A stretch of 64,000 nucleotides of DNA, taken from contig CAKSAP010000001.1 in assembly GCA_934436505.1 (NCBI GenBank), positions 682,001 through 746,000 of the forward strand, written 5' to 3'. A model generated the notes under the pieces. That model was not told where the DNA came from. It saw only the letters and a list, made by a program, of their open reading frames with translations, and ran no database searches. A program made the translations under genes and the position numbers. Positions 1 to 7,267 of this stretch are shown piece by piece (position 1 is the first letter of the stretch; the number at the start of each line of letters is the position of its first letter). The stretch is from an uncultured Eubacteriales bacterium (GTDB lineage Bacteria > Bacillota > Clostridia > Oscillospirales > Acutalibacteraceae).

Positions 1-97
1 GTAAATCGACAAAATCAGCAAAATTTAATAAACTATATTTCCGCCTGTCATATTTTACGCCGCCGTGAGCATAAAATTCACTAAAGGAGTGACAAAT

Positions 98-352
98 ATG
101 AACACGGCAATATACTGCTTATTTGCGGTTGCGGGACTTGCAATAATCGCTTCGATGATAAGGACAAAACGCTTTTTCTCCGTGCTTTTTCTGACGGCGG
201 CACAGGGGATAATCACGCTGTTTGCGGCAAAATATGTCGGCGGCTTTTTCGGCATAGGTCCTAATATCAACGCACACACGCTGACGCTTTCGGCAATCGG
301 CGGAATACCCGGCGTGATATTTTTATTTATCGCCGCAACAATTTTCAAATGA
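98..352 (+). CDS. bofA: BofA family integral membrane protein
   Basis: A small, almost wholly hydrophobic protein of 84 residues. It has two to three membrane segments and a C-terminal G-[IG]-PG-V-x-F segment (IGGIPGVIFLF), which fits the pro-sigmaK processing inhibitor BofA family. In Bacillus, BofA sits in the outer forespore membrane and restrains the SpoIVFB protease; in clostridia the role is less certain. I start at the ATG at 98 because AAAGGAG at 83-89 lies 8 bases upstream; an in-frame GTG at 65 would only add residues that overlap the ribosome site. A tRNA promoter begins 4 bases after the stop. The family call rests on size, hydropathy and the C-terminal motif only. Confidence 0.7.
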   Translation: MNTAIYCLFAVAGLAIIASMIRTKRFFSVLFLTAAQGIITLFAAKYVGGFFGIGPNINAHTLTLSAIGGIPGVIFLFIAATIFK

Positions 353-355
353 GTG

Positions 356-384
356 TTGCAAAAGTTGAAATATTACTGTATAAT
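356..384 (+). promoter_or_regulatory. Sigma-A-type promoter of tRNA-Val
   Basis: TTGCAA (356-361) and TATAAT (379-384) are separated by exactly 17 bases. The predicted start, about 7 bases after the -10 box, lies about 10 bases before the tRNA. Confidence 0.75.
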
Positions 385-400
385 AGCGGTACTGCAACAG

Positions 401-476
401 GGACGTTTAGCTCAGTTGGTAGAGCATTCGCTTGACGTGCGAAGGGTCAGCGGTTCGAGTCCGTTAACGTCCACCA
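401..476 (+). tRNA. tRNA-Val (anticodon GAC)
   Basis: A complete cloverleaf can be folded by eye. The acceptor stem is GGACGTT/AACGTCC, the D-arm is GCTC/GAGC and the anticodon stem is TTCGC/GCGAA. The loop TTGACGT holds anticodon GAC at 434-436. The T-arm has loop TTCGAGT, the discriminator is A, and the CCA tail is encoded (474-476). GAC reads the Val codon GUC. Confidence 0.95.
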
Positions 477-591
477 CGTCGTCGCAAGCTACATATCGCT
501 TGCGGCGATTTTTTATCGCCTCGCACTCATTCCGCTGCTCCTCCTTTCCGAAACAGGTCACGCTCAAGTCGCCTGTTCGGTTGTAAACGCC

Positions 592-876
592 CTCACGACG
601 GCTTTGTTTCGCTACCACCCTGTTTCGGTTGAGGTGGTACAAGTAAATTTGATTTATGTTTGTTTATTTGACGATTACATTAGTAATCGTCTTTTTTGTT
701 CTATTCGCCTTACGGCGAGTTCTATTGCTACGCAGTGATATACGGCTTTCAGCCGAGTGATATTGCCTTGCGGCAGTTGAAGAGGTGAATAGAATATCAC
801 TGCGACGAAGTCGCAATATCACTTTTACCAAAGGTAAAAATATCACGCCGAACGAAGTGAGGTATATCACTAAAAA
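592..876. repeat. Palindrome-rich repeat element, copy 1
   Basis: First of two near-identical copies about 317 bases apart. It begins CTCACGACGGCTTTG and contains a run of short perfect hairpins: CGCCTTACGGCG, CGGCTTTCAGCCG, GCCTTGCGGC, GCGACGAAGTCGC and TTTTACCAAAGGTAAAA. These are spaced by TGATAT/ATATCAC words. No credible protein is encoded; the open frames across it only reflect the repeat. The region from 477 to 591 between the tRNA and this copy shows only part of a similar GC-rich hairpin sequence. Confidence 0.85.
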
Positions 877-908
877 TGGAAAAAATAATCTCCTATAATC
901 GTGTTTTT

Positions 909-1193
909 CTCACGACGGCTTTGTTTCGCTACCACCCTGTTTCGGTAGAGGTGGTATAAGTGAATTTGATTTGTGTTTGTTTATTTGACGATTACATTGT
1001 AATCGTCTTTTTTGTTCTATTCGCCTTACGGCGAGTTCTATTGTTTCGCAGTGATATACGGCTTTCAGCCGAGTGATATTGCCTTACGGCAGTTGAAGAG
1101 GCGAATAGAATATCACTGCGACGAAGTCGCAATATCACTTTTACCAAAGGTAAAAATATCACGCCGAACGAAGTGAGGTATATCATTAAAAAA
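909..1193. repeat. Palindrome-rich repeat element, copy 2
   Basis: Second copy of the element at 592-876, in the same orientation and separated by about 32 unrelated bases. By eye there are only scattered substitutions. Several fall in hairpin loops or keep pairing (GCCTTGCGGC in copy 1, GCCTTACGGC here). One small deletion lies in the ATTAGTAATCG stretch. Confidence 0.85.
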
Positions 1194-1199
1194 TAATGA

Positions 1200-1309
1200 A
1201 AATGCGGTTGTCCGTGAATGTGAATTTAATATCCAACACGGTAGGGCAGGGGCTTGCTCCTGTCCGCAACAAATTTCATATAAAATCAAATTCACGGACA
1301 GCCGCATAT
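1200..1309. repeat. Inverted-repeat (MITE-like) intergenic element
   Basis: The ends form an imperfect inverted repeat: AATGCGGTTGTCCGTGAAT at the left and ATTCACGGACAGCCGCAT at the right. They enclose a G-rich module, GTAGGGCAGGGGCTTGCTCC, that recurs near 41460. The outer module (ATGCGG..CCGTGAATGTGAATTTAA) recurs near 41420 and 42035. No transposase is present. Confidence 0.65.
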
Positions 1310-1520
1310 TCAGCCTCCCTTGTGTAAAGGGGTGCGGGTCTCCTGTGGAGACCTCTGCATTTAATGCAGAAGCACCGACCGAACCGGCAGGTGAGACGGT
1401 GGGTTGCCGTAGGCAACTCGGAGGGATTGTAAGGTTGATTTTATGTGATTTTATAAAAATCCCTCAGTCATTTTTTCTTCCAAAAAAACGAAAGCTCCCT
1501 TTACAAGGGAGCTTTCGTCG
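1310..1520. repeat. Mosaic intergenic repeat
   Basis: A patchwork of modules shared with the blocks at 41256-42054 and 61880-62100. These include GCCTCCCTTGTGTAAAGG, GAGGGATTGTAAGGTTGATTTTA, TATAAAAATCCCTCAGTCATTTTTT and CTCCCTTTACAAGGGAG. It lies between the MITE-like element and the 3' end of the histidine kinase gene. Confidence 0.7.
1482..1515 (-). terminator. Rho-independent terminator of the kinase/regulator operon
   Basis: On the minus strand the hairpin AAAGCTCCC..GGGAGCTTT is followed by CGTTTTTTT. It sits just past the stop codon of the histidine kinase and has been built from repeat sequence. Confidence 0.65.
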
Positions 1521-1525
1521 GATAT

Positions 1526-2878
1526 TCAATTTACAGATAACCCGTAATTCCTCAACGTCGTAACCGTAACATATTCGTCGCCCGATATTTCGACCGAATA
1601 TTTACCGCCGTATTTCTTGGCAATATCCTTGATTATCTTTGTACCGAAGCCGTGCTTTGACTCGTCACGCTTCGGTCTTTTTGCTGTGCTGTTAAACCTG
1701 TTTTTTGTTTTGACAACCACATTGTCTCGGTCAATGGCAATCGAGACAAACGACTTTTTTTCGCTCGTGAGCTGTGCGGCGTTTATTGAGTTGTCAATCA
1801 GGTTGTTGAGAAGCCTGCAGGTGTCGTAATCGTCAATGTTGAGCTTGCTGCTTTCGGTTATATCGAACGAAAGCTCTGTATCCGCCTGCTTTGCGGCGTT
1901 CTTTTTAAGCTGGAGAATGATATTTATAAGCTCGTTGTGGCAGAATTTTTCATTGCTTCCGAAAACGTCGCTTCCCGCATTTGTGAGAATAGACAGAGCC
2001 TTTTCGTAATTGCCCAATTCGATAAATCCTGCCGCCGTGGAGATAATCCCCGTAAAATCGTGGCGAATTTTACTGATTGCGGTCTTTTCTTCCTTGAGCT
2101 GTTGTATGCGGTTGTAATCGATTTGGTTTTGCATTAAGGCTTTTTCGTATTTGAGATTTTCCTCCTGCACCTTTTCGATGTAATCAATCGCAAAGATGAT
2201 AAGAATATCAATCGCAAAGCAGAGTATAAACGAAATAAAGCCGAACACGCCCATATCGAGCGCAACCGCATCAAACTCGGTGCGGTTTATGTTGTAGATC
2301 TTGAACGCCATAAACAAAACAAACACGTTTATTATATGCGTTACAGGGAAAAGGTAGATTAAAAACAGCTTGCTTTCGGTTGACCTTGTCTTTTTGCGGT
2401 TGGTAAGATATTTCAGCAGCGCAGCGAACACAAACGAAAATGAGAACATAAATATCGATTGTGTGAATACGTCCGTAACCGTAACGGTGCTGTATGAAAC
2501 CGAGCCGAGATCGAAGCCGTAAAACAAGCCCTCAAGCATGGTAAAGAGCATAACAGACACGAAATATGCCGCAAAGCTTATGAAAACCGAAAACGTTTTC
2601 CTGCTCGTTTTGCCCCCGTACATAAAAAATGCAAGCAAAAACACCGTTACATAATAGCCGATAACCGCAAGGTATTCCATAATGTTTACGCTATAGTCTA
2701 TCAGCTCAAGCGACAGATAGGAATACAGCATTGTAATTCCCACAAAGCCGAAAAATGTCAAAGCAAGGCTCTTTTTAGGCTTGAGCATTGCGTTTATTAC
2801 GTTGAAGGTCAGCAGACTTCTTGCAAGGTGCAAAAGGAACGTCCACGGAAAAAATTGAGTTAAGTCAACCTGTGTCAT
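1526..2878 (-). CDS. AgrC-like sensor histidine kinase (GHKL family)
   Basis: A protein of 450 residues. About six membrane helices fill residues 10-235, as in quorum-sensing kinases of the AgrC/ComD (HPK10) type. A coiled linker follows (235-270), then an H-box I-R-H-D-F with the likely phospho-acceptor His273. An N-box (NNLIDNSINAA) and a glycine box (HGFGTKII) of a GHKL ATPase come next. The gene lies 32 bases downstream of the LytTR regulator gene, so the two form a two-component operon. No agrB or agrD-like gene is seen nearby, so the ligand is unknown. It probably senses a peptide or membrane signal and phosphorylates the neighbouring regulator. Confidence 0.9.
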   Translation of the reverse strand: MTQVDLTQFFPWTFLLHLARSLLTFNVINAMLKPKKSLALTFFGFVGITMLYSYLSLELIDYSVNIMEYLAVIGYYVTVFLLAFFMYGGKTSRKTFSVFISFAAYFVSVMLFTMLEGLFYGFDLGSVSYSTVTVTDVFTQSIFMFSFSFVFAALLKYLTNRKKTRSTESKLFLIYLFPVTHIINVFVLFMAFKIYNINRTEFDAVALDMGVFGFISFILCFAIDILIIFAIDYIEKVQEENLKYEKALMQNQIDYNRIQQLKEEKTAISKIRHDFTGIISTAAGFIELGNYEKALSILTNAGSDVFGSNEKFCHNELINIILQLKKNAAKQADTELSFDITESSKLNIDDYDTCRLLNNLIDNSINAAQLTSEKKSFVSIAIDRDNVVVKTKNRFNSTAKRPKRDESKHGFGTKIIKDIAKKYGGKYSVEISGDEYVTVTTLRNYGLSVN

Positions 2879-2887
2879 AATGTGATT

Positions 2888-2904
2888 AGTGTGATTTTCA
2901 CACT
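2888..2904. repeat. Short palindrome AGTGTGATTTTCACACT
   Basis: A 17-base palindrome in the 32-base gap between the regulator and kinase genes. The identical 17-mer, with similar flanks, occurs at 63493-63509. It could be a small hairpin in the intercistronic mRNA or a protein-binding site. Confidence 0.5.
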
Positions 2905-2910
2905 GTCTCC

Positions 2911-3621
2911 TTATAAATTAGTAATATAATCGTTGTACATTTTTACCGTGTCCTTGTATTTCCTTGACGGAATCGGGATTTTCACGCTGTGATGAAGCAT
3001 AAATTCATACGGCTCGCAGCCTGTGACGGCATTCATATTGATTATAAAAGATTTATGGCATTTCATAAAATACAACGGCAGGAGCTTTTCAAAATCCTTC
3101 AGCTTCATATAGAGCGTGAGAGGCGGCTGCTCGTTGAAATAAATGGAAATGTTATTGTTGAGCGACTCTATGTATTCAATGTCCTGTAAGTTCAGCGTCA
3201 CGCTTTTTGCGCCGATTTTTACGATAAGCAAATCCGCCTTTTTCTGCGTTATGTTGCCTATACACTTTTTGAGAGCGTTTTTGAGCTGCTCGTCGGTTAT
3301 CTTTGATTTAATGAGAAAATATGAGCATTTAGTCTCAAAAATATTATACGCCTCGATAGGATAAAACGTCATAAAAATCAGCTGAAAATTGTTGCCGTTT
3401 AAGTTACTAAGCGACCAGTCAACAGAGTTTACGCCGTTTACCATTATGTCAAGGAACAAAATATCCGCCTTGTCGTTTTCAAGAAATTCGGATAATTCGT
3501 CAAGGCTGCTCTTGTAGATTATTTCATAACTGAAATTGAACATATCGCTCAGGCAAAGCTTGATTTTCTCACTCAAAAGCTCGCCGTAATTGCGGTCGTC
3601 GTCGCATATTACTATGTTCAT
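2911..3621 (-). CDS. AgrA-like response regulator with LytTR DNA-binding domain
   Basis: A protein of 236 residues. The receiver domain (1-125) shows the acidic pocket CDDD at 6-9 and the phospho-acceptor Asp58 in LFLDI. The C-terminal part (about 135-236) fits a LytTR domain, with the typical IEYIES.. N-x-[IV]-x-[IV] strand and a C-terminal KYKD segment. It is the first gene of the operon with the histidine kinase and is divergent from the 998-residue fusion gene. LytTR proteins bind pairs of direct repeats about two helical turns apart. Such a pair is seen at 3850-3878 and again at 7140-7168, so it likely controls both downstream units. Confidence 0.9.
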   Translation of the reverse strand: MNIVICDDDRNYGELLSEKIKLCLSDMFNFSYEIIYKSSLDELSEFLENDKADILFLDIMVNGVNSVDWSLSNLNGNNFQLIFMTFYPIEAYNIFETKCSYFLIKSKITDEQLKNALKKCIGNITQKKADLLIVKIGAKSVTLNLQDIEYIESLNNNISIYFNEQPPLTLYMKLKDFEKLLPLYFMKCHKSFIINMNAVTGCEPYEFMLHHSVKIPIPSRKYKDTVKMYNDYITNL

Positions 3622-3844
3622 TTACCCACCTCCGAAGCCTGCCTTTTCCCTCTGGCAAGCTTTTTTTAATTAAATCGTTTCAAATTTTCAAAAATCGGAG
3701 CCGCAAAGCTGATGAAAGTCAGCAAATCCGATGTATATGATTAAATTTGAAGTGTATATGTACATTGAAGCCATTTTATCATTATAAAATCATAAAAACA
3801 ATATCCTGACAGTGAACACTTTGCCAAAAAATCAAAATTTTTGC

Positions 3845-3911
3845 TTTATACCACGAAAACTTTGCTTTTCACAACGAACGTATTGCAATGCTCCGAATTT
3901 GTCGGTATTAT
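3845..3911 (+). promoter_or_regulatory. Predicted LytTR-activated promoter 1
   Basis: The direct repeat ACCACGAA (3850-3857) / ACAACGAA (3871-3878) has a 21-base period. It ends just before a -35 box TTGCAA (3883-3888), then a 17-base spacer and -10 TATTAT (3906-3911). The block 3845-3885 matches 7135-7175 at 37 of 41 positions without gaps. A further weak match, CTGACAGTGAACAC near 3806, resembles CTGTCAGTGTACAG near 7085. The rest of the gap between 3622 and 3844 shows only a GC-rich hairpin near 3630-3660. Confidence 0.75.
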
Positions 3912-3942
3912 TTATCTATAACAAGATAAATGGGGAAAGAAA

Positions 3943-6939
3943 ATGACGACGGAGAGCTTAATTGCTTGCTTTAACGACACTATCGAGCGTTCACAAACAG
4001 GAGAATTAAAGGAATTTACCGAAAGAGCAATAAGCTCAAACTGTCTTTACAAGGAGAACTTCTCATCCCCCGATTGCGGAAGGCAAAATTATGCGGACAG
4101 CACTGCCGAGAAAATATTTGTCGTGCCTGATTCTACCTTTTCGGCGGCACAAAAAAACCTTCGATACGGCAAAACGGCGGTGCTGAATTTTGCCAATCCG
4201 CAATATCCCGGCGGAGGAGCTTCTAAGGGGGCCGTGGCTCAGGAAGAGTGCTTGTGCAGGTGCAGTAATTTGTATTTGTGTCTAAGCGCCCCCAATATTT
4301 TTGAGGATTACTATTTTTATCATAAAAAATATACCAATCACCTGTTCTCGGACAGGCTTATTTACACAAAAGACGTTGTTGTGTTCAAGGACGAGTCCGA
4401 GGTACCTGCTCTTTTGTCGAGAGACGAGTGGTTCTTTGTGGATGTCATTACCTGCGCAGCACCGTATATTGCGAAAATCGATATTGATAACGCATCGCTT
4501 AAAAGCTTATTTAAGAGCAGAATTAAAAACATTTTCGAAGCGGCAATCGACAACGGGGTTGAGGTAATTATCCTCGGTGCATTCGGCTGCGGAGCGTTCA
4601 AAAATCCGCCCGAGGTCGTCGCCGAAGCCTTTCACGAGGTTATCGACGAAAACGGATATGCTGACAATTTCAAAAAAATAGTGTTTGCGATTAAGTGCAG
4701 TTCTAATAACACCAAAAACTTTGATGTTTTTCAAGAGGAATTTTCAAGGAATGAAGAGAAATCGGCTTGCGTTGAGCTGCCGTGGCTTGACGATTTGCGT
4801 GAAAGATTTGAAAACAACCCTGAAGAATTTGAGAATTATCTTGATTGGAAAAAGAGTAACAAATATTACAAAAAGCATTTTTCAATCTTAGGCGATTCAA
4901 TAAGCACGCTTGCCGGCTACAACCCTAAAGGCTATAAGGTTTTCTATGAAAATGATATTTGTGAAAAATCGGGTGTAAAAGAAATAAGACACACTTGGTG
5001 GGGCAAGGTTATTGATTTCTTTGGCGGCGAGTTGCTTGTAAACAATTCGTGGTCGGGCAGCCGTATAACCAAGCTTTCTTACGACGGAAATGCGTTCCCG
5101 TCAGGATGCGCTCCCGAGAGAACGGTCGGTTTGCATATCGGCAATACTATGCCCGATGTCATCATTGTAAATATGGGCGTAAACGATTGGGCAAACGCCG
5201 TGAAGCTTTATGAAACGCATACCGACGGGGCAAACAGCTTGCCGGATTTGTTAAGCTTTGATTCGGCATATAAAACCGTTTTGTCGGAATTAAAGCAGAA
5301 CTATCCGCAGGCAGAGGTTTGGTGCTGTACGCTTTGCAAATCATTTATGTCGTCAAATCCCAATTTTGTTTTTCCTTGCTCATATGCAGGAATTCATATC
5401 GATAAGTACAACGAAATCATAAGAACAGCAGCTCAAAACAAAGGCTGCAAAATCATTGATATAGCTTCGAAAGAAATTGAATATGACGCTTTTGATGGCA
5501 CTCATCCCAATTGTTACGGAATGGAAAGTCTGGCAAAGGGAATGATAGTCGAAGTTGTAAGAGAGGAAACGGATGAAGCCGAGCAGGATCTCGATTCCAT
5601 TTGCTCTGATGAATTTGTCGATCAAATTTCCGATCTTGAGCGAATGTACAAATACTATAAAAGCTCTACGGATGACGAACGAAAAACTGCACTTTTAAGC
5701 AGGATTGCGGATTTGCTTGCGGTTATTCCGATGTATTTTCCGATAGAGGTTGATGTTGAGTCGTTTCTAAACGGCATTGACCCGTCGCAATTAAAGCCGG
5801 GAGATGTAATTACGCCCTCCGAAGCTCCGAAATATCATATTAAAAAGCTCGATCCGATAGTACAGGACGGTGTAATCAAAAAGATTGTCCCTATGTTTAC
5901 CACAAAAGAGCATTTGAACAACTTTTATTCGGACGGAACATCGTGTATCAGAATATACCCGTGCGATTATCTTCAGGGCGTTGTGCTTTCGAGCGATTAC
6001 TTTTTCATAAATCCCGGGGATGACGGCTTTGCGTTTACCACATTGTTTTTGAACGATATAGTAATGCCGAGGGCGTTAGCCGCCGAAGACGATGAGACTG
6101 ACGACAATGATGAAATCGGCGTAGGCACGATTATTGAAAACAAATATAAAATTGTAAAGCATATCGCAAGGGGCGGAGCCTTTGACACCTATCTTGCAAC
6201 GGATACGAGGCTTAATTTGACGTGGGCGGTAAAGGTCTCACGCAGCAACCAAACATACGATATGGGGCTTATTAAAAATCAAATAAATATACTCAAACAG
6301 CTTGACCATCCGATGATTCCGAGATTTGCCGACGCATATATGACGAACGGTAAGGCAATTATAGTTCAGGAATATGTCGCAGGCACAACGCTTGAGGATG
6401 TTGTCAACGAATACGGAGGTCAGTCCGTCGAGCATGTTGTGGATTGGATAGGACAGATATGTAATGTTATGGGCTATTTGCATATGCAGTCGCCGATGTT
6501 TATTTACAGAGATGTTAAGCCTGCCAATTTCATTTTAGAGCCGAGCGGCAGAATAAGGGTCGTTGATTTCGACATTATTCGTTCCTATAAGCCGGGCAGG
6601 ACAGAGGATACAGCCAATCTCGGAACAAAGGGCTATGCGGCACCCGAGCAGTTCGGAGGCAGGGGACAGACAGACCCCCGTACCGATGTGTACGGAATCG
6701 GAGTTACAATGTATCGCCTTTTGACGGGAGCCGACGTACAGGAACGCAATATAATCTTAAACCCCATAACGCTTGACGAGCCGGGAATACCGTCGGGATT
6801 GGCATACATAATAAATAAATGCACTCAGTTCAACCCGAGAGAACGATATAATTCGTGCGACGAGCTGCTCAATGATTTAGTCAGATACAATGAGCTTCCG
6901 CCGAAAAGGGGCTTGTTCTCACGACTTAAAATCCGATAA
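3943..6939 (+). CDS. PARG-like macrodomain / SGNH hydrolase / SseB-like / Ser-Thr kinase fusion
   Basis: A 998-residue protein with four recognisable parts. Residues about 1-265 fit the TIGR02452 bacterial-type poly(ADP-ribose) glycohydrolase family: GGG at 90-92 and QEE at 100-102, the catalytic loop, plus LGAFGCGAFKN at 211-221. Residues about 312-540 fit an SGNH/GDSL esterase: GDS 317-319, G412/N414 in GVND, and a D518-x-x-H521 pair. Residues about 615-705 resemble an SseB N-terminal domain (VPMFT.. and FFINPGD). Residues 728-985 are a Hanks-type kinase: Lys764 in WAVKV, catalytic YRD857VKPAN, DFD at 875-877 instead of DFG, and GTKGYAAPEQF. No signal peptide is seen, so it is probably cytosolic. 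It is a single-gene unit between its own promoter and a terminator. Substrates are unknown. Confidence 0.85.
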   Translation: MTTESLIACFNDTIERSQTGELKEFTERAISSNCLYKENFSSPDCGRQNYADSTAEKIFVVPDSTFSAAQKNLRYGKTAVLNFANPQYPGGGASKGAVAQEECLCRCSNLYLCLSAPNIFEDYYFYHKKYTNHLFSDRLIYTKDVVVFKDESEVPALLSRDEWFFVDVITCAAPYIAKIDIDNASLKSLFKSRIKNIFEAAIDNGVEVIILGAFGCGAFKNPPEVVAEAFHEVIDENGYADNFKKIVFAIKCSSNNTKNFDVFQEEFSRNEEKSACVELPWLDDLRERFENNPEEFENYLDWKKSNKYYKKHFSILGDSISTLAGYNPKGYKVFYENDICEKSGVKEIRHTWWGKVIDFFGGELLVNNSWSGSRITKLSYDGNAFPSGCAPERTVGLHIGNTMPDVIIVNMGVNDWANAVKLYETHTDGANSLPDLLSFDSAYKTVLSELKQNYPQAEVWCCTLCKSFMSSNPNFVFPCSYAGIHIDKYNEIIRTAAQNKGCKIIDIASKEIEYDAFDGTHPNCYGMESLAKGMIVEVVREETDEAEQDLDSICSDEFVDQISDLERMYKYYKSSTDDERKTALLSRIADLLAVIPMYFPIEVDVESFLNGIDPSQLKPGDVITPSEAPKYHIKKLDPIVQDGVIKKIVPMFTTKEHLNNFYSDGTSCIRIYPCDYLQGVVLSSDYFFINPGDDGFAFTTLFLNDIVMPRALAAEDDETDDNDEIGVGTIIENKYKIVKHIARGGAFDTYLATDTRLNLTWAVKVSRSNQTYDMGLIKNQINILKQLDHPMIPRFADAYMTNGKAIIVQEYVAGTTLEDVVNEYGGQSVEHVVDWIGQICNVMGYLHMQSPMFIYRDVKPANFILEPSGRIRVVDFDIIRSYKPGRTEDTANLGTKGYAAPEQFGGRGQTDPRTDVYGIGVTMYRLLTGADVQERNIILNPITLDEPGIPSGLAYIINKCTQFNPRERYNSCDELLNDLVRYNELPPKRGLFSRLKIR

Positions 6940-6962
6940 TTTCCCTTTTTCCCATATAGTAT

Positions 6963-7007
6963 AGAAAACACCGACTGCGAACTCCTAACGCAGCCGGTGT
7001 TTTCTAT
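6963..7007 (+). terminator. Terminator after the fusion gene
   Basis: Long hairpin AAAACACCGACTGCG / CGCAGCCGGTGTTTT with a 9-base loop, followed by CTATATTTGATTTTTG. It separates the fusion gene from the FHA/kinase operon. Confidence 0.75.
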
Positions 7008-7134
7008 ATTTGATTTTTGTTTTGGAGACTCAATGAATCTACATTTATTCGATTATATATGCAAAATAACACAAAAACAATAGGCTGTCAGTGTACAGTT
7101 GAAAATAATTTTTTCAAAAGGTCTCCAACTATGT

Positions 7135-7201
7135 TTTATACCACGCAAACTATGCTTTTCACCACGAACATATTGAAAACAAATGGCGAAATAAGTAGAA
7201 T
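7135..7201 (+). promoter_or_regulatory. Predicted LytTR-activated promoter 2
   Basis: The direct repeat ACCACGCA (7140-7147) / ACCACGAA (7161-7168) has a 21-base period. It is followed by -35 TTGAAA (7173-7178), a 17-base spacer and -10 TAGAAT (7196-7201). The spacing from repeat to -10 is the same as in promoter 1 (25 bases after the 10-mer holding the second repeat). TACAGTTGAA near 7094 resembles an additional AgrA-type half site. Confidence 0.75.
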
Positions 7202-7267
7202 TTAATCGTATTATTATCAGTATGGGCTTATTATGCAAAAAAGCCGCTTATTATGGGAGAGGGAATT

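Noticed and set aside
592..1193. CRISPR array
   Set aside because: Only two long copies exist, with no short regular repeats and variable spacers, and no cas gene is in the window.
664..1307. Three small minus-strand frames over the tandem repeat
   Set aside because: Their near-identical sequences come only from the duplicated hairpin element. Codon use and composition are not protein-like.
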